This document shows positions 45,670-53,686 of a stretch of 64,000 bases of DNA, one piece after another. The DNA lies in assembly GCA_013322215.1 (NCBI GenBank), contig JAAMEZ010000029.1:62001-126000 (forward strand), read 5' to 3'. Both the position numbers and the translations under genes were made by a program. Within the stretch, counting starts at the first letter, position 1. The number at the start of each line of letters is the position of its first letter. The notes below the pieces were generated by a model. That model was not told the origin of the DNA and ran no database searches. It worked only from the letters and a program-made list of their open reading frames with translations. The stretch comes from Martinezella rhizogenes (GTDB taxonomy: Bacteria; Pseudomonadota; Alphaproteobacteria; Rhizobiales; Rhizobiaceae).

Positions 45670-46848
45670 ATGCTCGAAAGCTGGCGTTGGTTCGGCAATG
45701 ATGATCCGGTGACCTTGTCACACGCGCGGCAAGCCGGCGCTCATGGGATCGTCACGGCCTTGCATCACAAGTATGACGGTCGTGCGTGGAGTTTGGATGA
45801 TATCCTTTCCCACAAGGCTCAGATCGAAGGCGCCGGGATGGTCTGGTCAGTCTGTGAATCCATTCCGGTGCATTCGGCAATCAAACTGCGTAACAACGAG
45901 CAACGCCGCTATGTAGACAGCTGGAAGGAAAGCCTTGCCAATATTGGCCGTGCCGGAGTGCCGGTCGTTTGTTACAATTTCATGCCGGTTGTCGACTGGA
46001 CACGCACAAGTCTCCGGTATCCGACAGAGACGGGCGGCCTCGCGCTTCGGTTCGACATGGCCGATTTTGCCGCTTACGACGTTTTCGTACTGAAGCGCCC
46101 CAGGGCCGAAAAAACCTACGAACCAGACCTTTTGGAGAAGGCGCAGCATCGGTTCGAGGCGATGTCCGGGTCCGATGTGGCGACGCTGGAAACAAACATC
46201 ATAGCTGGGCTACCAGGGAAGGAAGATACGCATACACGTGAGACAATCCGTGGTCATATCGCGTCCTTTGACGAACTGTCCTCGCAGGACATGCGCGCCA
46301 ACCTCATCGAGTTTCTTAAGGAGGTCGTGCCGGTCGCAGTGGAACACGGGGTCAAGCTCGCAATCCATCCGGACGATCCGCCATTTTCGTTGTTTGGCCT
46401 GCCGCGGATCGTATCTCAGCCGGATGACATCCAACTCATCCTAGACGCGGTCGACCATGAGACGAACGGGATTACTCTCTGCGCCGGCTCATACGGATCG
46501 CGCGTGGGTAATGATTTGACCGAGATGGCCAAGCGGTTTGCGCCGCGGGTTCATTTCGCCCATCTTCGGAATGTGAAAAAGGAAGCGGACGGATCCTTTA
46601 TCGAGTCGGACCACCTCGACGGAGACGTCAACATGGTCTCCCTAGTGTTGGCTTTGCGCAACGAGGAGCGGCGGCGAGAAGGCGTTGGGCGTCAGGATGC
46701 CGTCATCCCGTTCAGGCCAGACCATGGCCATCTGCTGATCGACGATCAAAACAAATCCGTCAATCCGGGGTATTCATGTATCGGTCGTCTAAAGGGTCTG
46801 GCAGAGCTCCGAGGCGTGATCGCGGCCGTGGATCAACTTGGTCTTTGA
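45670..46848 (+). CDS. uxuA: Mannonate dehydratase UxuA, second copy
   Basis: A 392-residue paralogue of the enzyme at 10459, with the same signature segments: WRWFG, SVCESIP, CYNFMPVVDWTRT, HPDDPPFSLFGLPR, LCAGSYGSR and RPDHGH. ATG 45670 follows GGAGG; an in-frame TTG at 45658 is part of that site. No fructuronate reductase or KDG kinase lies beside it, so in this module it may dehydrate a different aldonate to the 2-keto-3-deoxy acid consumed by the SDR and FAH-type hydrolase. Confidence 0.9.
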   Translation: MLESWRWFGNDDPVTLSHARQAGAHGIVTALHHKYDGRAWSLDDILSHKAQIEGAGMVWSVCESIPVHSAIKLRNNEQRRYVDSWKESLANIGRAGVPVVCYNFMPVVDWTRTSLRYPTETGGLALRFDMADFAAYDVFVLKRPRAEKTYEPDLLEKAQHRFEAMSGSDVATLETNIIAGLPGKEDTHTRETIRGHIASFDELSSQDMRANLIEFLKEVVPVAVEHGVKLAIHPDDPPFSLFGLPRIVSQPDDIQLILDAVDHETNGITLCAGSYGSRVGNDLTEMAKRFAPRVHFAHLRNVKKEADGSFIESDHLDGDVNMVSLVLALRNEERRREGVGRQDAVIPFRPDHGHLLIDDQNKSVNPGYSCIGRLKGLAELRGVIAAVDQLGL

Positions 46849-46947
46849 TCCACCAATGATAAAAGCCAAAGGCTGCCTCATCGACAAGCGCCGCGGGCGA
46901 GAGCCGCGACGCAATTGGCGTGCTTCCTAAACGGGCTGTGCGATTGT

Positions 46948-47140
46948 CAGCTCATCTGCCCGCCATCGACATAGCACTGAGAAACGACGTGAATCGCCGA
47001 GCAAGGAACACAGCCATTCAAGTCAGGTCCTCGGCGGTTCCCATTCGGCCGTAGGGGACCGCTTCCCCGACTTCCTTCTCCTTTTGGCATGGCGCCTTGT
47101 TCTCATCTCCCATTTCGTCAGCGCACCATCCCGGGAAAAC
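46948..47140 (-). pseudogene. Relic of a sorbitol-dehydrogenase-like SDR (3' end)
   Basis: Read on the minus strand, this stretch gives DENKAPCQKEKEVGEAVPYGRMGTAEDLT, then a stop and a frameshift, then IHVVSQCYVDGGQMS and TGA at 46948-46950. The parts line up with the C terminus of the SDR at 1-423 (GQKKKEVGEAVPFGRMGTADDL ... VVSQCYNVDGGQWMS). Further upstream (about 47110-47140) only weak similarity remains, and the N-terminal two thirds are gone. It is a dead remnant between uxuA and the phloroglucinol-type cluster. Confidence 0.7.
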
Positions 47141-47224
47141 GCCTAGTAAACCGCCTCCATTTTACGTCCGGTCGACGTTGCGTCGTGAGCCGTTCCGAAA
47201 CGGGTTGACAAAAAATGATACAGA

Positions 47225-47243
47225 TGTACCGTATAAGGGTACA
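47225..47243. promoter_or_regulatory. Operator candidate of the ring-degradation operon
   Basis: TGTACC (47225-47230) and GGTACA (47238-47243) are perfect inverted arms around a 7-bp spacer holding GTATAAG, about 75 bp before the first gene of the 16-kb run. It overlaps a TATA-like -10 element. The regulator could be the IclR protein at 59357 or an outside protein. Confidence 0.5.
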
Positions 47244-47318
47244 GGCGCTCTGGGAGGAGTCAGCCAAAATCTGGATCGAACGCTACGCCGCGCATCGCGA
47301 GGCGAGGAGGATTTCTGT

Positions 47319-48158
47319 ATGTCAATTACTGTCCGTGGGATCGAATTTCAGGATAACCTCGATAACCCGATGGGGATCGAGTTCTACAATCTATCGCACC
47401 GCTTCGGGTATCAGTGCCCAAACTGGCCCTACTTCAGGGACGTGCGTATCGAGCGCATGCACTACATGGCCAAGTCCGGCGTGCTGTCGCAGACCATCAC
47501 TACAACGATGCACGTAACCACCCATATCGACGCACCTGCGCACGTTGTGCAGGGTACACCCTTCATCGATGAAGTGCCCCTCCCACACTTCTTCGGTACG
47601 GGCATCGTTGTCTCCATACCAAAGAAGAAATGGGAGCCGATCACGGGCGAGGACCTCGAAAAAGCTTGCGGCCATGCGATCCGCAAAGGCGACGTTCTGA
47701 TCATCAACACCGGCTGGCATAAGCAGTATGAGGACGGTGACTATTTCGCTTATTGCCCAGGTTTGGTGCCGTCGGCAGCCGACTGGATGATCGAAAAGGG
47801 CGTCAAGGTCGTCGGCCACGATACGCAGGCAAACGACCATCCGCTCGCAACCGCTATTGGTCCACAGCGCAACGGGCCACTCCTGCCGCACCTAGCCGAC
47901 GAGTACAAAGAGTGGTCGGGCGGACGCGACTGGAAGGACGATTTCCCGGAATGGGAACCTGTCCACCAAAAGATTTTCAAGGCTGGCATCCTCGGTATCG
48001 AAAACGTGGGCGGCGATCTCGATGCGGTCACAGGCAAGCGCTGCACGTTCGCATTTTTCCCGATCAACTGGGATCGCGGCGACGGTTGCATCATCCGGCT
48101 CGTGGCCATGATGGACAAGGGCCAGGAATACCGCATCGAGAAGGGTGACAACTTCTGA
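47319..48158 (+). CDS. Cyclase-family metal hydrolase, candidate dihydrophloroglucinol cyclohydrolase
   Basis: A 279-residue protein of the cyclase/kynurenine-formamidase-like family (PF04199). The metal motif appears as H65-x3-H69-x-D71-x-P73-x-H75 (HVTTHIDAPAH). Members hydrolyse amide, lactone or cyclic diketone C-C bonds with Mn or Zn. AGGAGG precedes ATG 47319; the open frame extends far upstream but without conserved residues. First gene of a long operon with SDR, 3-hydroxyacyl-type dehydrogenase and BKACE. In that setting the best guess is ring opening of dihydrophloroglucinol to 3-hydroxy-5-oxohexanoate. Family certain, substrate inferred. Confidence 0.7.
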   Translation: MSITVRGIEFQDNLDNPMGIEFYNLSHRFGYQCPNWPYFRDVRIERMHYMAKSGVLSQTITTTMHVTTHIDAPAHVVQGTPFIDEVPLPHFFGTGIVVSIPKKKWEPITGEDLEKACGHAIRKGDVLIINTGWHKQYEDGDYFAYCPGLVPSAADWMIEKGVKVVGHDTQANDHPLATAIGPQRNGPLLPHLADEYKEWSGGRDWKDDFPEWEPVHQKIFKAGILGIENVGGDLDAVTGKRCTFAFFPINWDRGDGCIIRLVAMMDKGQEYRIEKGDNF

Positions 48159-48276
48159 AGACGAGCCGCTGCCAACGGTAACGGCAGCCGAGATGGAGTG
48201 ACGCCGCAAGAGGAGATGGCGTCACTGCTGATCAACGGATGACGAGTCCGAAAAGCCAAAGTGAACGGGAGGAGAC

Positions 48277-48627
48277 ATGTTCACAAAGCGGTTCCAGGAA
48301 GCCAAGCCATATGAGGCGCCCAACCACCATGGGTGCTCTGGATTGCGGCTGCAGGGTTTCGAAGAAGGCGGGCCAAAAAACCAGTGGGTTGGGTTGTCGC
48401 AGTTTCTTCCAGGCGGACGAGCAGGTCCCGATTCAACACCGTTTGAAAAAGTCTACGTCGTTCTCGAAGGGGAAATGACGGTCATTGTTGGAGGCAATGA
48501 AACGGTCTTGAAAGCCTTGGATAGCTGCACGATTGCACCCGGCGAGGTTCGCGAGATCGTCAACCGATCCAACCACGTCTGCAAGATGATCGTCGTAATT
48601 CCATACCCTACGGGAGCGGTCCAATGA
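48277..48627 (+). CDS. Small single-domain cupin, role unknown
   Basis: A 116-residue cupin with a beta-barrel core: PFEKVYVVLEGEMTV and IAPGEVREIVNRS, which match cupin motifs 1 and 2 but lack the usual paired histidines in motif 1 (the position reads PFEKVY). GGGAGGAGAC precedes ATG 48277, and its stop overlaps the SDR start (ATGA). It could be a metal or ligand-binding accessory, an isomerase or a tautomerase for the cyclic diketone; nothing in the sequence decides this. Confidence 0.7.
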   Translation: MFTKRFQEAKPYEAPNHHGCSGLRLQGFEEGGPKNQWVGLSQFLPGGRAGPDSTPFEKVYVVLEGEMTVIVGGNETVLKALDSCTIAPGEVREIVNRSNHVCKMIVVIPYPTGAVQ

Positions 48628-49430
48628 TTGCGGAAGAAACACTGCGCAAGCCCCTCAATATGTTCGATATCACCGGCAAAGTGGCCATTGTGACGGGTGC
48701 CTCAGGAGCATTCGGAGCGCTTGCTGCACGCATTCTTGCAGGAGCAGGCACAAAGCTTGCGATTGTTGCAGGCAATGAGAATGCGCTCCGTGAGACTGAA
48801 GAGGCGTGTGTTCATCTCGATGCTGAAGTTCTCTCGATCAATCGACGTCCGGCGACCGAGGCAGACTGCGAGGCTATTGTCGCCGAGACGGTCGCTCGCT
48901 TCGGCCGAGTAGATATCCTGGTCGTCGCGTCCGGCAAGAACGATGTTGCCAAGATCGTCGACATGGCTCCTGAGCGTTTTCTTGATGTCATGGACGCCAA
49001 CGTTTCGCAAAGCTGGCTGATGGCCCGGGCCGTCGGCAAGCGCATGCTGGAGCAGGGGGATGGCGGCAAAGTCGTCTTCATGTCCTCCGCACGCGGGCTC
49101 TTGGGACATCCGGCGGGATATTCCGCCTACTGTGCATCGAAGTCCGCAGTTGACGGCCTAACCCGTGCGCTCGGCTGTGAGTGGGGTCCGACGGGGATCA
49201 CGGTGAATGCGATAGCACCGACGGTATTTCGTTCGCCGCTGACCGCTTGGATGTTCGACGAAACCGAGAAGGCACAGGAGGTCCGCAAGGGATTTCTTGC
49301 CCGTGTTCCGAAAGGGCGGTTGGGCGAGCCAGATGATCTGGCGGGCCCGTTGCTCTTCCTGGCGTCGCGCGCTTCAGACTTCTACACGGGGCACATCCTT
49401 TACGCCGATGGCGGATACACTGCGGGCTGA
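48624..49430 (+). CDS. SDR oxidoreductase, candidate phloroglucinol reductase
   Basis: A 268-residue classical SDR: TGASGAFG at residues 24-31, serine in MSSARG, Y169-x3-K173 (YCASK) and a C-terminal ADGGYTAG. It resembles gluconate-5-dehydrogenase-type SDRs. The known bacterial phloroglucinol reductase is also an SDR, and this gene lies between cyclase and 3-hydroxyacyl-type dehydrogenase genes, so reduction of phloroglucinol to dihydrophloroglucinol with NADPH is the favoured role. ATG 48624 overlaps the cupin stop. Confidence 0.65.
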   Translation: MIAEETLRKPLNMFDITGKVAIVTGASGAFGALAARILAGAGTKLAIVAGNENALRETEEACVHLDAEVLSINRRPATEADCEAIVAETVARFGRVDILVVASGKNDVAKIVDMAPERFLDVMDANVSQSWLMARAVGKRMLEQGDGGKVVFMSSARGLLGHPAGYSAYCASKSAVDGLTRALGCEWGPTGITVNAIAPTVFRSPLTAWMFDETEKAQEVRKGFLARVPKGRLGEPDDLAGPLLFLASRASDFYTGHILYADGGYTAG

Positions 49431-49432
49431 TC

Positions 49433-50344
49433 ATGTCAGATATCAAGAAGAAAATCGCGGTGATCGGGGCAGGGCTCATGGGCCACGGCATCGCCCAGGT
49501 CTTTGCAGTCGCAGGTCACAGCGTAGCGGTGTTCGATGCCCATCAACCGGCTCTCGACACTCTCCGCTCTCGGATTGCAAAGAACCTTTTCGACCTTGGT
49601 TTGCCGGATGGAGCGCAGGACCTCGTCACCGGTCATGCTGTGCTGGCAGATGCAGTGATCGATGCTGACGTAGTCGTCGAGGCTGCGCCCGAGAAGCTGG
49701 ACCTGAAGCGATCGATATTCGCTGATCTTGTACGCCTGTCGCCTAAGCATGCCACTCTCGCCTCAAACACATCGGTCATTCCAATAACCGACATCGCAGC
49801 CGGATTGGAAACGGGCGAGCGCATACTCGGAACGCATTGGTGGAACCCGCCATTTCTCGTACCGCTCGTCGAAGTGGTGGGTACGGCAAACACCGACCCT
49901 CACACCGTCGCCGAGATGATTGATCTTTTAGCATCGGTCGGCAAGACGCCGGTCCACGTTAAAAAGGATGTTCCAGGCTTCGTGGGGAACCGGTTGCAGC
50001 ACGCACTGTGGCGGGAAGCGATAGCCATTGTAGCCGAGGGCATCGCTGACGCCGAGACCGTCGACACTGTTGTCAAATCAAGCTTTGGACGGCGGTTGGC
50101 AGTACTGGGGCCATTGGAAAACGCCGATCTCGTTGGAACTGATCTGACACTCGACATCCATAACGTCGTGCTCGAACACCTCAATCGCGACCCCGGTCCA
50201 TCGCCTTACCTTCAAAAGCTGGTTGAGGACGGGCGGCTTGGGATGAAATCCGGAGAAGGGTTCCGAGCTTGGACAGAGGAGGGTGTCGACGCGCTTAGAA
50301 CACGCGTGTCGCAATATCTCAGGAGCTTCAAACCGGTCGAATAA
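49433..50344 (+). CDS. 3-hydroxyacyl-CoA dehydrogenase-family enzyme, candidate 3-hydroxy-5-oxohexanoate dehydrogenase
   Basis: A 303-residue two-domain dehydrogenase. The Rossmann motif GAGLMG is at residues 12-17, and the catalytic pair H135 and E147 is in GTHWWNPPFLVPLVEVV. The C-terminal helical domain contains KDVPGFVGNRLQHAL and KSGEGFRAW. It is a stand-alone form that could act on free 3-hydroxy acids, as L-carnitine or L-gulonate dehydrogenases do. With BKACE downstream, oxidation of a 3-hydroxy acid to a 3-keto acid is strongly suggested; here the proposed product is triacetate (3,5-dioxohexanoate). It starts 2 bases after the SDR stop. Confidence 0.72.
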   Translation: MSDIKKKIAVIGAGLMGHGIAQVFAVAGHSVAVFDAHQPALDTLRSRIAKNLFDLGLPDGAQDLVTGHAVLADAVIDADVVVEAAPEKLDLKRSIFADLVRLSPKHATLASNTSVIPITDIAAGLETGERILGTHWWNPPFLVPLVEVVGTANTDPHTVAEMIDLLASVGKTPVHVKKDVPGFVGNRLQHALWREAIAIVAEGIADAETVDTVVKSSFGRRLAVLGPLENADLVGTDLTLDIHNVVLEHLNRDPGPSPYLQKLVEDGRLGMKSGEGFRAWTEEGVDALRTRVSQYLRSFKPVE

Positions 50345-50384
50345 GAAGCGAAGCGATAGACCAGCCTTTGGGAGGAGGCAGACT

Positions 50385-51644
50385 ATGAGGATTACAGGGT
50401 TAAATCGAAGAACGTTCATACAAGCTACCACACTCGCTGTTGCCGCACCCGCGCTGACAAAGGGGCGTGCATTTGCCGGTGGAAAGCCCATACGCGTCGG
50501 TTTTGTCACGCCGCAAACCGGTCCGTTGGCGTTTTTCGGCGAACCAGATCGCTTTCTTCTTCAGCGTTTCAAATCCAAGCTGGAGCAAGGCGCAAACGGC
50601 CGCCCGATCGAAATCCTTATCAAGGACAGTCAGTCAAATCCTAGCCGTGCATCAGAGCTGGCAAATCAGCTCGCTCTGAAGGACGAAGTCAGTCTGCTTA
50701 TCACCGCTGGCGGTCCAGACACTGTCGTTCCGGTCGCCGATCAAGCAGAGCTGAACGGGATACCGATGATAGGGACAGCTTGCCCGTGGCAACCCTTTGT
50801 CTTCGGCCGCAATAGCACGCCGGACAAGGGCTTTGACTGGAGCTACCTCTTTGCCTTCGGTTTGGAGGACGTCATCGCTGCGTACATGGGTCTGTGGGGG
50901 ACCATCGATACCAACAAGAAGGTTGGTTTGCTTTTCCCCAATGACGCAGATGGCAATGCTTGGGGAGACGCCAAATTTGGCTTCCCGCCCGCACTGGCAC
51001 AAGGAGGCTACACGGTAGTCGATACTGGGCGCTATACGCCCATGGCTGAAGACTTTACGGCCCAGATCGCCAAGATGAAGTCCGAGGGGGTTGATATCGT
51101 TGCAGCGACGATGATCCCACCAGAGTTCTTCGCATTTTGGAGTCAGGCGAAACAGCAGGGCTTTCAGCCCAAAATTGCGACCATTGGAAAGGCTCTGCTG
51201 CTGCCAACGACGCTTGAGGCCATCGGCCCGACTGCGAACGGTCTGTCGACAGAAGTCGCATGGCATCCAAGCTATCCTTCGCACTCGGCTACGACCGGAG
51301 ACACCTCGTCGGCTATGGCAGAGGAATGGCAGAAGGCGACCGGCAGGCAATGGACACAGGCAGTCGGACTCAAGCATGCGCTGCTGGACGTTGCTGTCGA
51401 CGTGCTGAAGCGGGCGAGTGACCCGAGCGACGCAGGCTCCGTTGTCGAGGCAATCAAGGCGACGAAAACTGACACCTTACTCGGTACCGTCGACTGGTCG
51501 GCATCTGGCATCAAAAACGTCGCGAAAGTTCCGATTGTTGGCGGGCAATGGCGTCAATCGGACGGAAAATTCGACCTCACCATCTGCGCCAACCCGACAG
51601 GAGCCGCGATACCCGTCGCTGATAAGCTCCGTGCGGTAGCCTGA
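50385..51644 (+). CDS. Branched-chain-type ABC solute-binding protein 1
   Basis: A 419-residue precursor with a Tat-like leader (NRRTFIQA at residues 7-14, cleavage near AFA at 31) and a type I periplasmic binding fold (IRVGFVTPQTGPLAFFG, then KDSQSNPSRASELANQL). Such proteins often carry aromatic acids or other organic acids in Liv-type transporters. GGGAGGAGG precedes ATG 50385. It is strikingly similar to the second binding protein at 52347 (WQPF-FGRN, FPNDADGNAWGD). Confidence 0.88.
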   Translation: MRITGLNRRTFIQATTLAVAAPALTKGRAFAGGKPIRVGFVTPQTGPLAFFGEPDRFLLQRFKSKLEQGANGRPIEILIKDSQSNPSRASELANQLALKDEVSLLITAGGPDTVVPVADQAELNGIPMIGTACPWQPFVFGRNSTPDKGFDWSYLFAFGLEDVIAAYMGLWGTIDTNKKVGLLFPNDADGNAWGDAKFGFPPALAQGGYTVVDTGRYTPMAEDFTAQIAKMKSEGVDIVAATMIPPEFFAFWSQAKQQGFQPKIATIGKALLLPTTLEAIGPTANGLSTEVAWHPSYPSHSATTGDTSSAMAEEWQKATGRQWTQAVGLKHALLDVAVDVLKRASDPSDAGSVVEAIKATKTDTLLGTVDWSASGIKNVAKVPIVGGQWRQSDGKFDLTICANPTGAAIPVADKLRAVA

Positions 51645-51654
51645 GGAGAAGACT

Positions 51655-52317
51655 ATGCGGTTCGAGAACGCTAACGACCTGCTGAATCCGGGCTATCTGA
51701 AGATCGAGTCGGGCGTCGTGGATTATGACGACGGGTTCAAAACTGTATGTGCCTACACCCGTATGCCACGATGCAAAGCAAAGATGGTGGACTGGTGGTT
51801 CGGCTGGCTCGGGGGTACCGAGCAGTACAAGCTGTGGCATCCGCGCGATCACGTCTTCAGCGACTGGGAGGAACGCCAGTCCGGAAGCTACATTGGCTCC
51901 AGTCATCTCGTTCACGAGTATCTCGGCGGTGACGACGGCCCCTTGTTCAAGCTGAGGATCAACTTCCGAGATCCTACGGAATTCTTCGACCAGGCTCGGT
52001 ACGCGGCCTTTGATGGAACTGCGGTTTGTGCACGCATCGGCAGTCTGGAGAAGCCTGTAAACCTCGGTCGGATGACGCACTTCGTTCGCAACACCGATTA
52101 CGGCTGCGAAATGCGGTCTCGGTTCTTTCTCGGCCATGTTGAGAGCCGCGATCCGGATCACCCGTTCTCGGAAGAGCAGAAGGCGGCGATACGGCATGAG
52201 CTGGTAACCGACGATCTGGCGCGAGGTCTACATCAGCATGCCACCGAGGAGATGGGATATCTCGGCGAGCTGCTGCCAATTCTCTACCGGCAGGTCACGC
52301 AGGACGTGACGATCTAA
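51655..52317 (+). CDS. Cytoplasmic DAPG/phloretin-hydrolase-family C-C hydrolase
   Basis: A 220-residue protein with the PhlG-family layout: YTRMPRCKAKMVDWWFGWL at about 34-52, KLWHPRDH at 59-66, an H84/H87-E88 pair, RMTHFVRNTDYGCEMRSRFFLG at 139-160, and C-terminal H195-x3-E199 (HATEE). There is no signal peptide. PhlG removes an acetyl group from 2,4-diacetylphloroglucinol; phloretin hydrolase splits phloretin to phloroglucinol and phloretate. It is shorter than PhlG and the Tat-exported relative at 35995. Location between two binding-protein genes inside the operon suggests it acts on the imported compound and releases the ring. GAGGAG precedes ATG 51655. Confidence 0.72.
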   Translation: MRFENANDLLNPGYLKIESGVVDYDDGFKTVCAYTRMPRCKAKMVDWWFGWLGGTEQYKLWHPRDHVFSDWEERQSGSYIGSSHLVHEYLGGDDGPLFKLRINFRDPTEFFDQARYAAFDGTAVCARIGSLEKPVNLGRMTHFVRNTDYGCEMRSRFFLGHVESRDPDHPFSEEQKAAIRHELVTDDLARGLHQHATEEMGYLGELLPILYRQVTQDVTI

Positions 52318-52346
52318 CTTCAATCGAACTTTTCTGGGAGGATACA

Positions 52347-53633
52347 ATGGGTTCGAATGACAAAATCGGTACGAAAAGAATAACACGCAGAACGGTCCTG
52401 CAGGCTAGTCTCGGACTGATCGCTGCACCTGCTATTTTGCGCTTCACGCGGGCCTACGCAGACACGCCGACAATCAAAGTCGGTCACGTCAGCCCCGTCA
52501 CCGGACCTTTGGCAGGCTTCGCCGAGGCGAATGACTATATTCTCAATGGCATCAAGAAATCGCTTTCCAGCGTCGACAACAACGGAAAGTCCTGGGCCAT
52601 CGAAGTTATCTCCAAGGATAGCCAGTCCAACCCTAACCGCGCTGCTGAAGTAGCAGCCGACTTGATCCTGAAGGACGAGGTCGACATCATTGTCGCGGCC
52701 TCAACACCGGACACGGTGAACCCGGTCTCCGACCAGGCGGAAGCAAACGGCACGCCTTGCATCACCACCGACTGCCCATGGCAACCCTACTTCTTCGGTC
52801 GAAATGGAGTGCCGGACAAAGGCTTCGAGTCCACCTACCATTTCTTCTGGGGCTTGGAAGACGTTATCGGCGCATTCCTTTCTCTTTGGGACAATCCCAA
52901 CGTTGCAAAGAAAGTGGGCGGGCTTTTCCCCAATGATGCCGATGGCAACGCGTGGGGTGATCCAGAACGTGGCTTCCCCAAGCCGCTTAAGGACGCGGGA
53001 TATGCTTTGACAGATCCCGGCCGATATCAGCCGATGTCAGATGACTTTTCAGCCCAGATTTCCGCATTTAAGGCAGCTGGCGTGGAGTTCGTCACTGGGA
53101 ACATGATCCCGCCCGACTTCGCCACGTTCTGGAGCCAAGCCGGTCAGCAGGGCCTCAAGCCCAAGATTGTCACCATCGGCAAGGCGCTACTGTTCCCCTC
53201 AGTGATCGCTTCTCTGGGAGAACGCGGGATCGGCCTCTCCTCGGAGATCTGGTGGTCGCCCAATCATCCGTTCTCTTCCAGTCTCACGGGTGAAAGCTCG
53301 AAGGACCTCGCCGAAGGTTTCGTGAAAGCCACGAACCGTCCTTGGACGCAGCCTATCGGCTTCAAGCACGCTCTCTTCGAGGTGGTCGCGGACGTGGTGA
53401 AGCGTAGCGCCGACCTCGAAGACCCCGCTGCCATTATCGATGCGATCAAGACGACCAACTTGAAGACCATTGTTGGGCCGGTGGATTGGTCCAAGGGGCC
53501 AGTGAAAAACGTGACGAAAACCCCTCTCGTTGCTGGTCAGTGGCAGAACGTGAACGGGAAGGCAGAGCTGGTGATCACGACCAACAAAACTGCACCTGAA
53601 ATCCCGGTCGGCGGCGAACTCAAACTCCTCTGA
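52347..53633 (+). CDS. Branched-chain-type ABC solute-binding protein 2
   Basis: A 428-residue precursor with a Tat-like leader (TRRTVLQA at residues 13-20, cleavage near AYA at 38) and the same binding fold as the protein at 50385, with shared segments SKDSQSNPNRAAEVA, CPWQPYFFGRN and LFPNDADGNAWGD. GGGAGGATA precedes ATG 52347. Two related binding proteins with one transporter suggest two ligands of similar shape, for example a conjugated and a free phenolic. Confidence 0.88.
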   Translation: MGSNDKIGTKRITRRTVLQASLGLIAAPAILRFTRAYADTPTIKVGHVSPVTGPLAGFAEANDYILNGIKKSLSSVDNNGKSWAIEVISKDSQSNPNRAAEVAADLILKDEVDIIVAASTPDTVNPVSDQAEANGTPCITTDCPWQPYFFGRNGVPDKGFESTYHFFWGLEDVIGAFLSLWDNPNVAKKVGGLFPNDADGNAWGDPERGFPKPLKDAGYALTDPGRYQPMSDDFSAQISAFKAAGVEFVTGNMIPPDFATFWSQAGQQGLKPKIVTIGKALLFPSVIASLGERGIGLSSEIWWSPNHPFSSSLTGESSKDLAEGFVKATNRPWTQPIGFKHALFEVVADVVKRSADLEDPAAIIDAIKTTNLKTIVGPVDWSKGPVKNVTKTPLVAGQWQNVNGKAELVITTNKTAPEIPVGGELKLL

Positions 53634-53686
53634 GATTGAGTTCAGGGCTGCTCGTCACACGGGCAGCCCAAAATCGAGAGAATACG

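Noticed and set aside
1..47140. The two related SDR copies as ends of one large composite mobile element
   Set aside because: The copies are coding-gene relatives in opposite orientation, one is decayed, and no terminal repeats or integrase accompany them.
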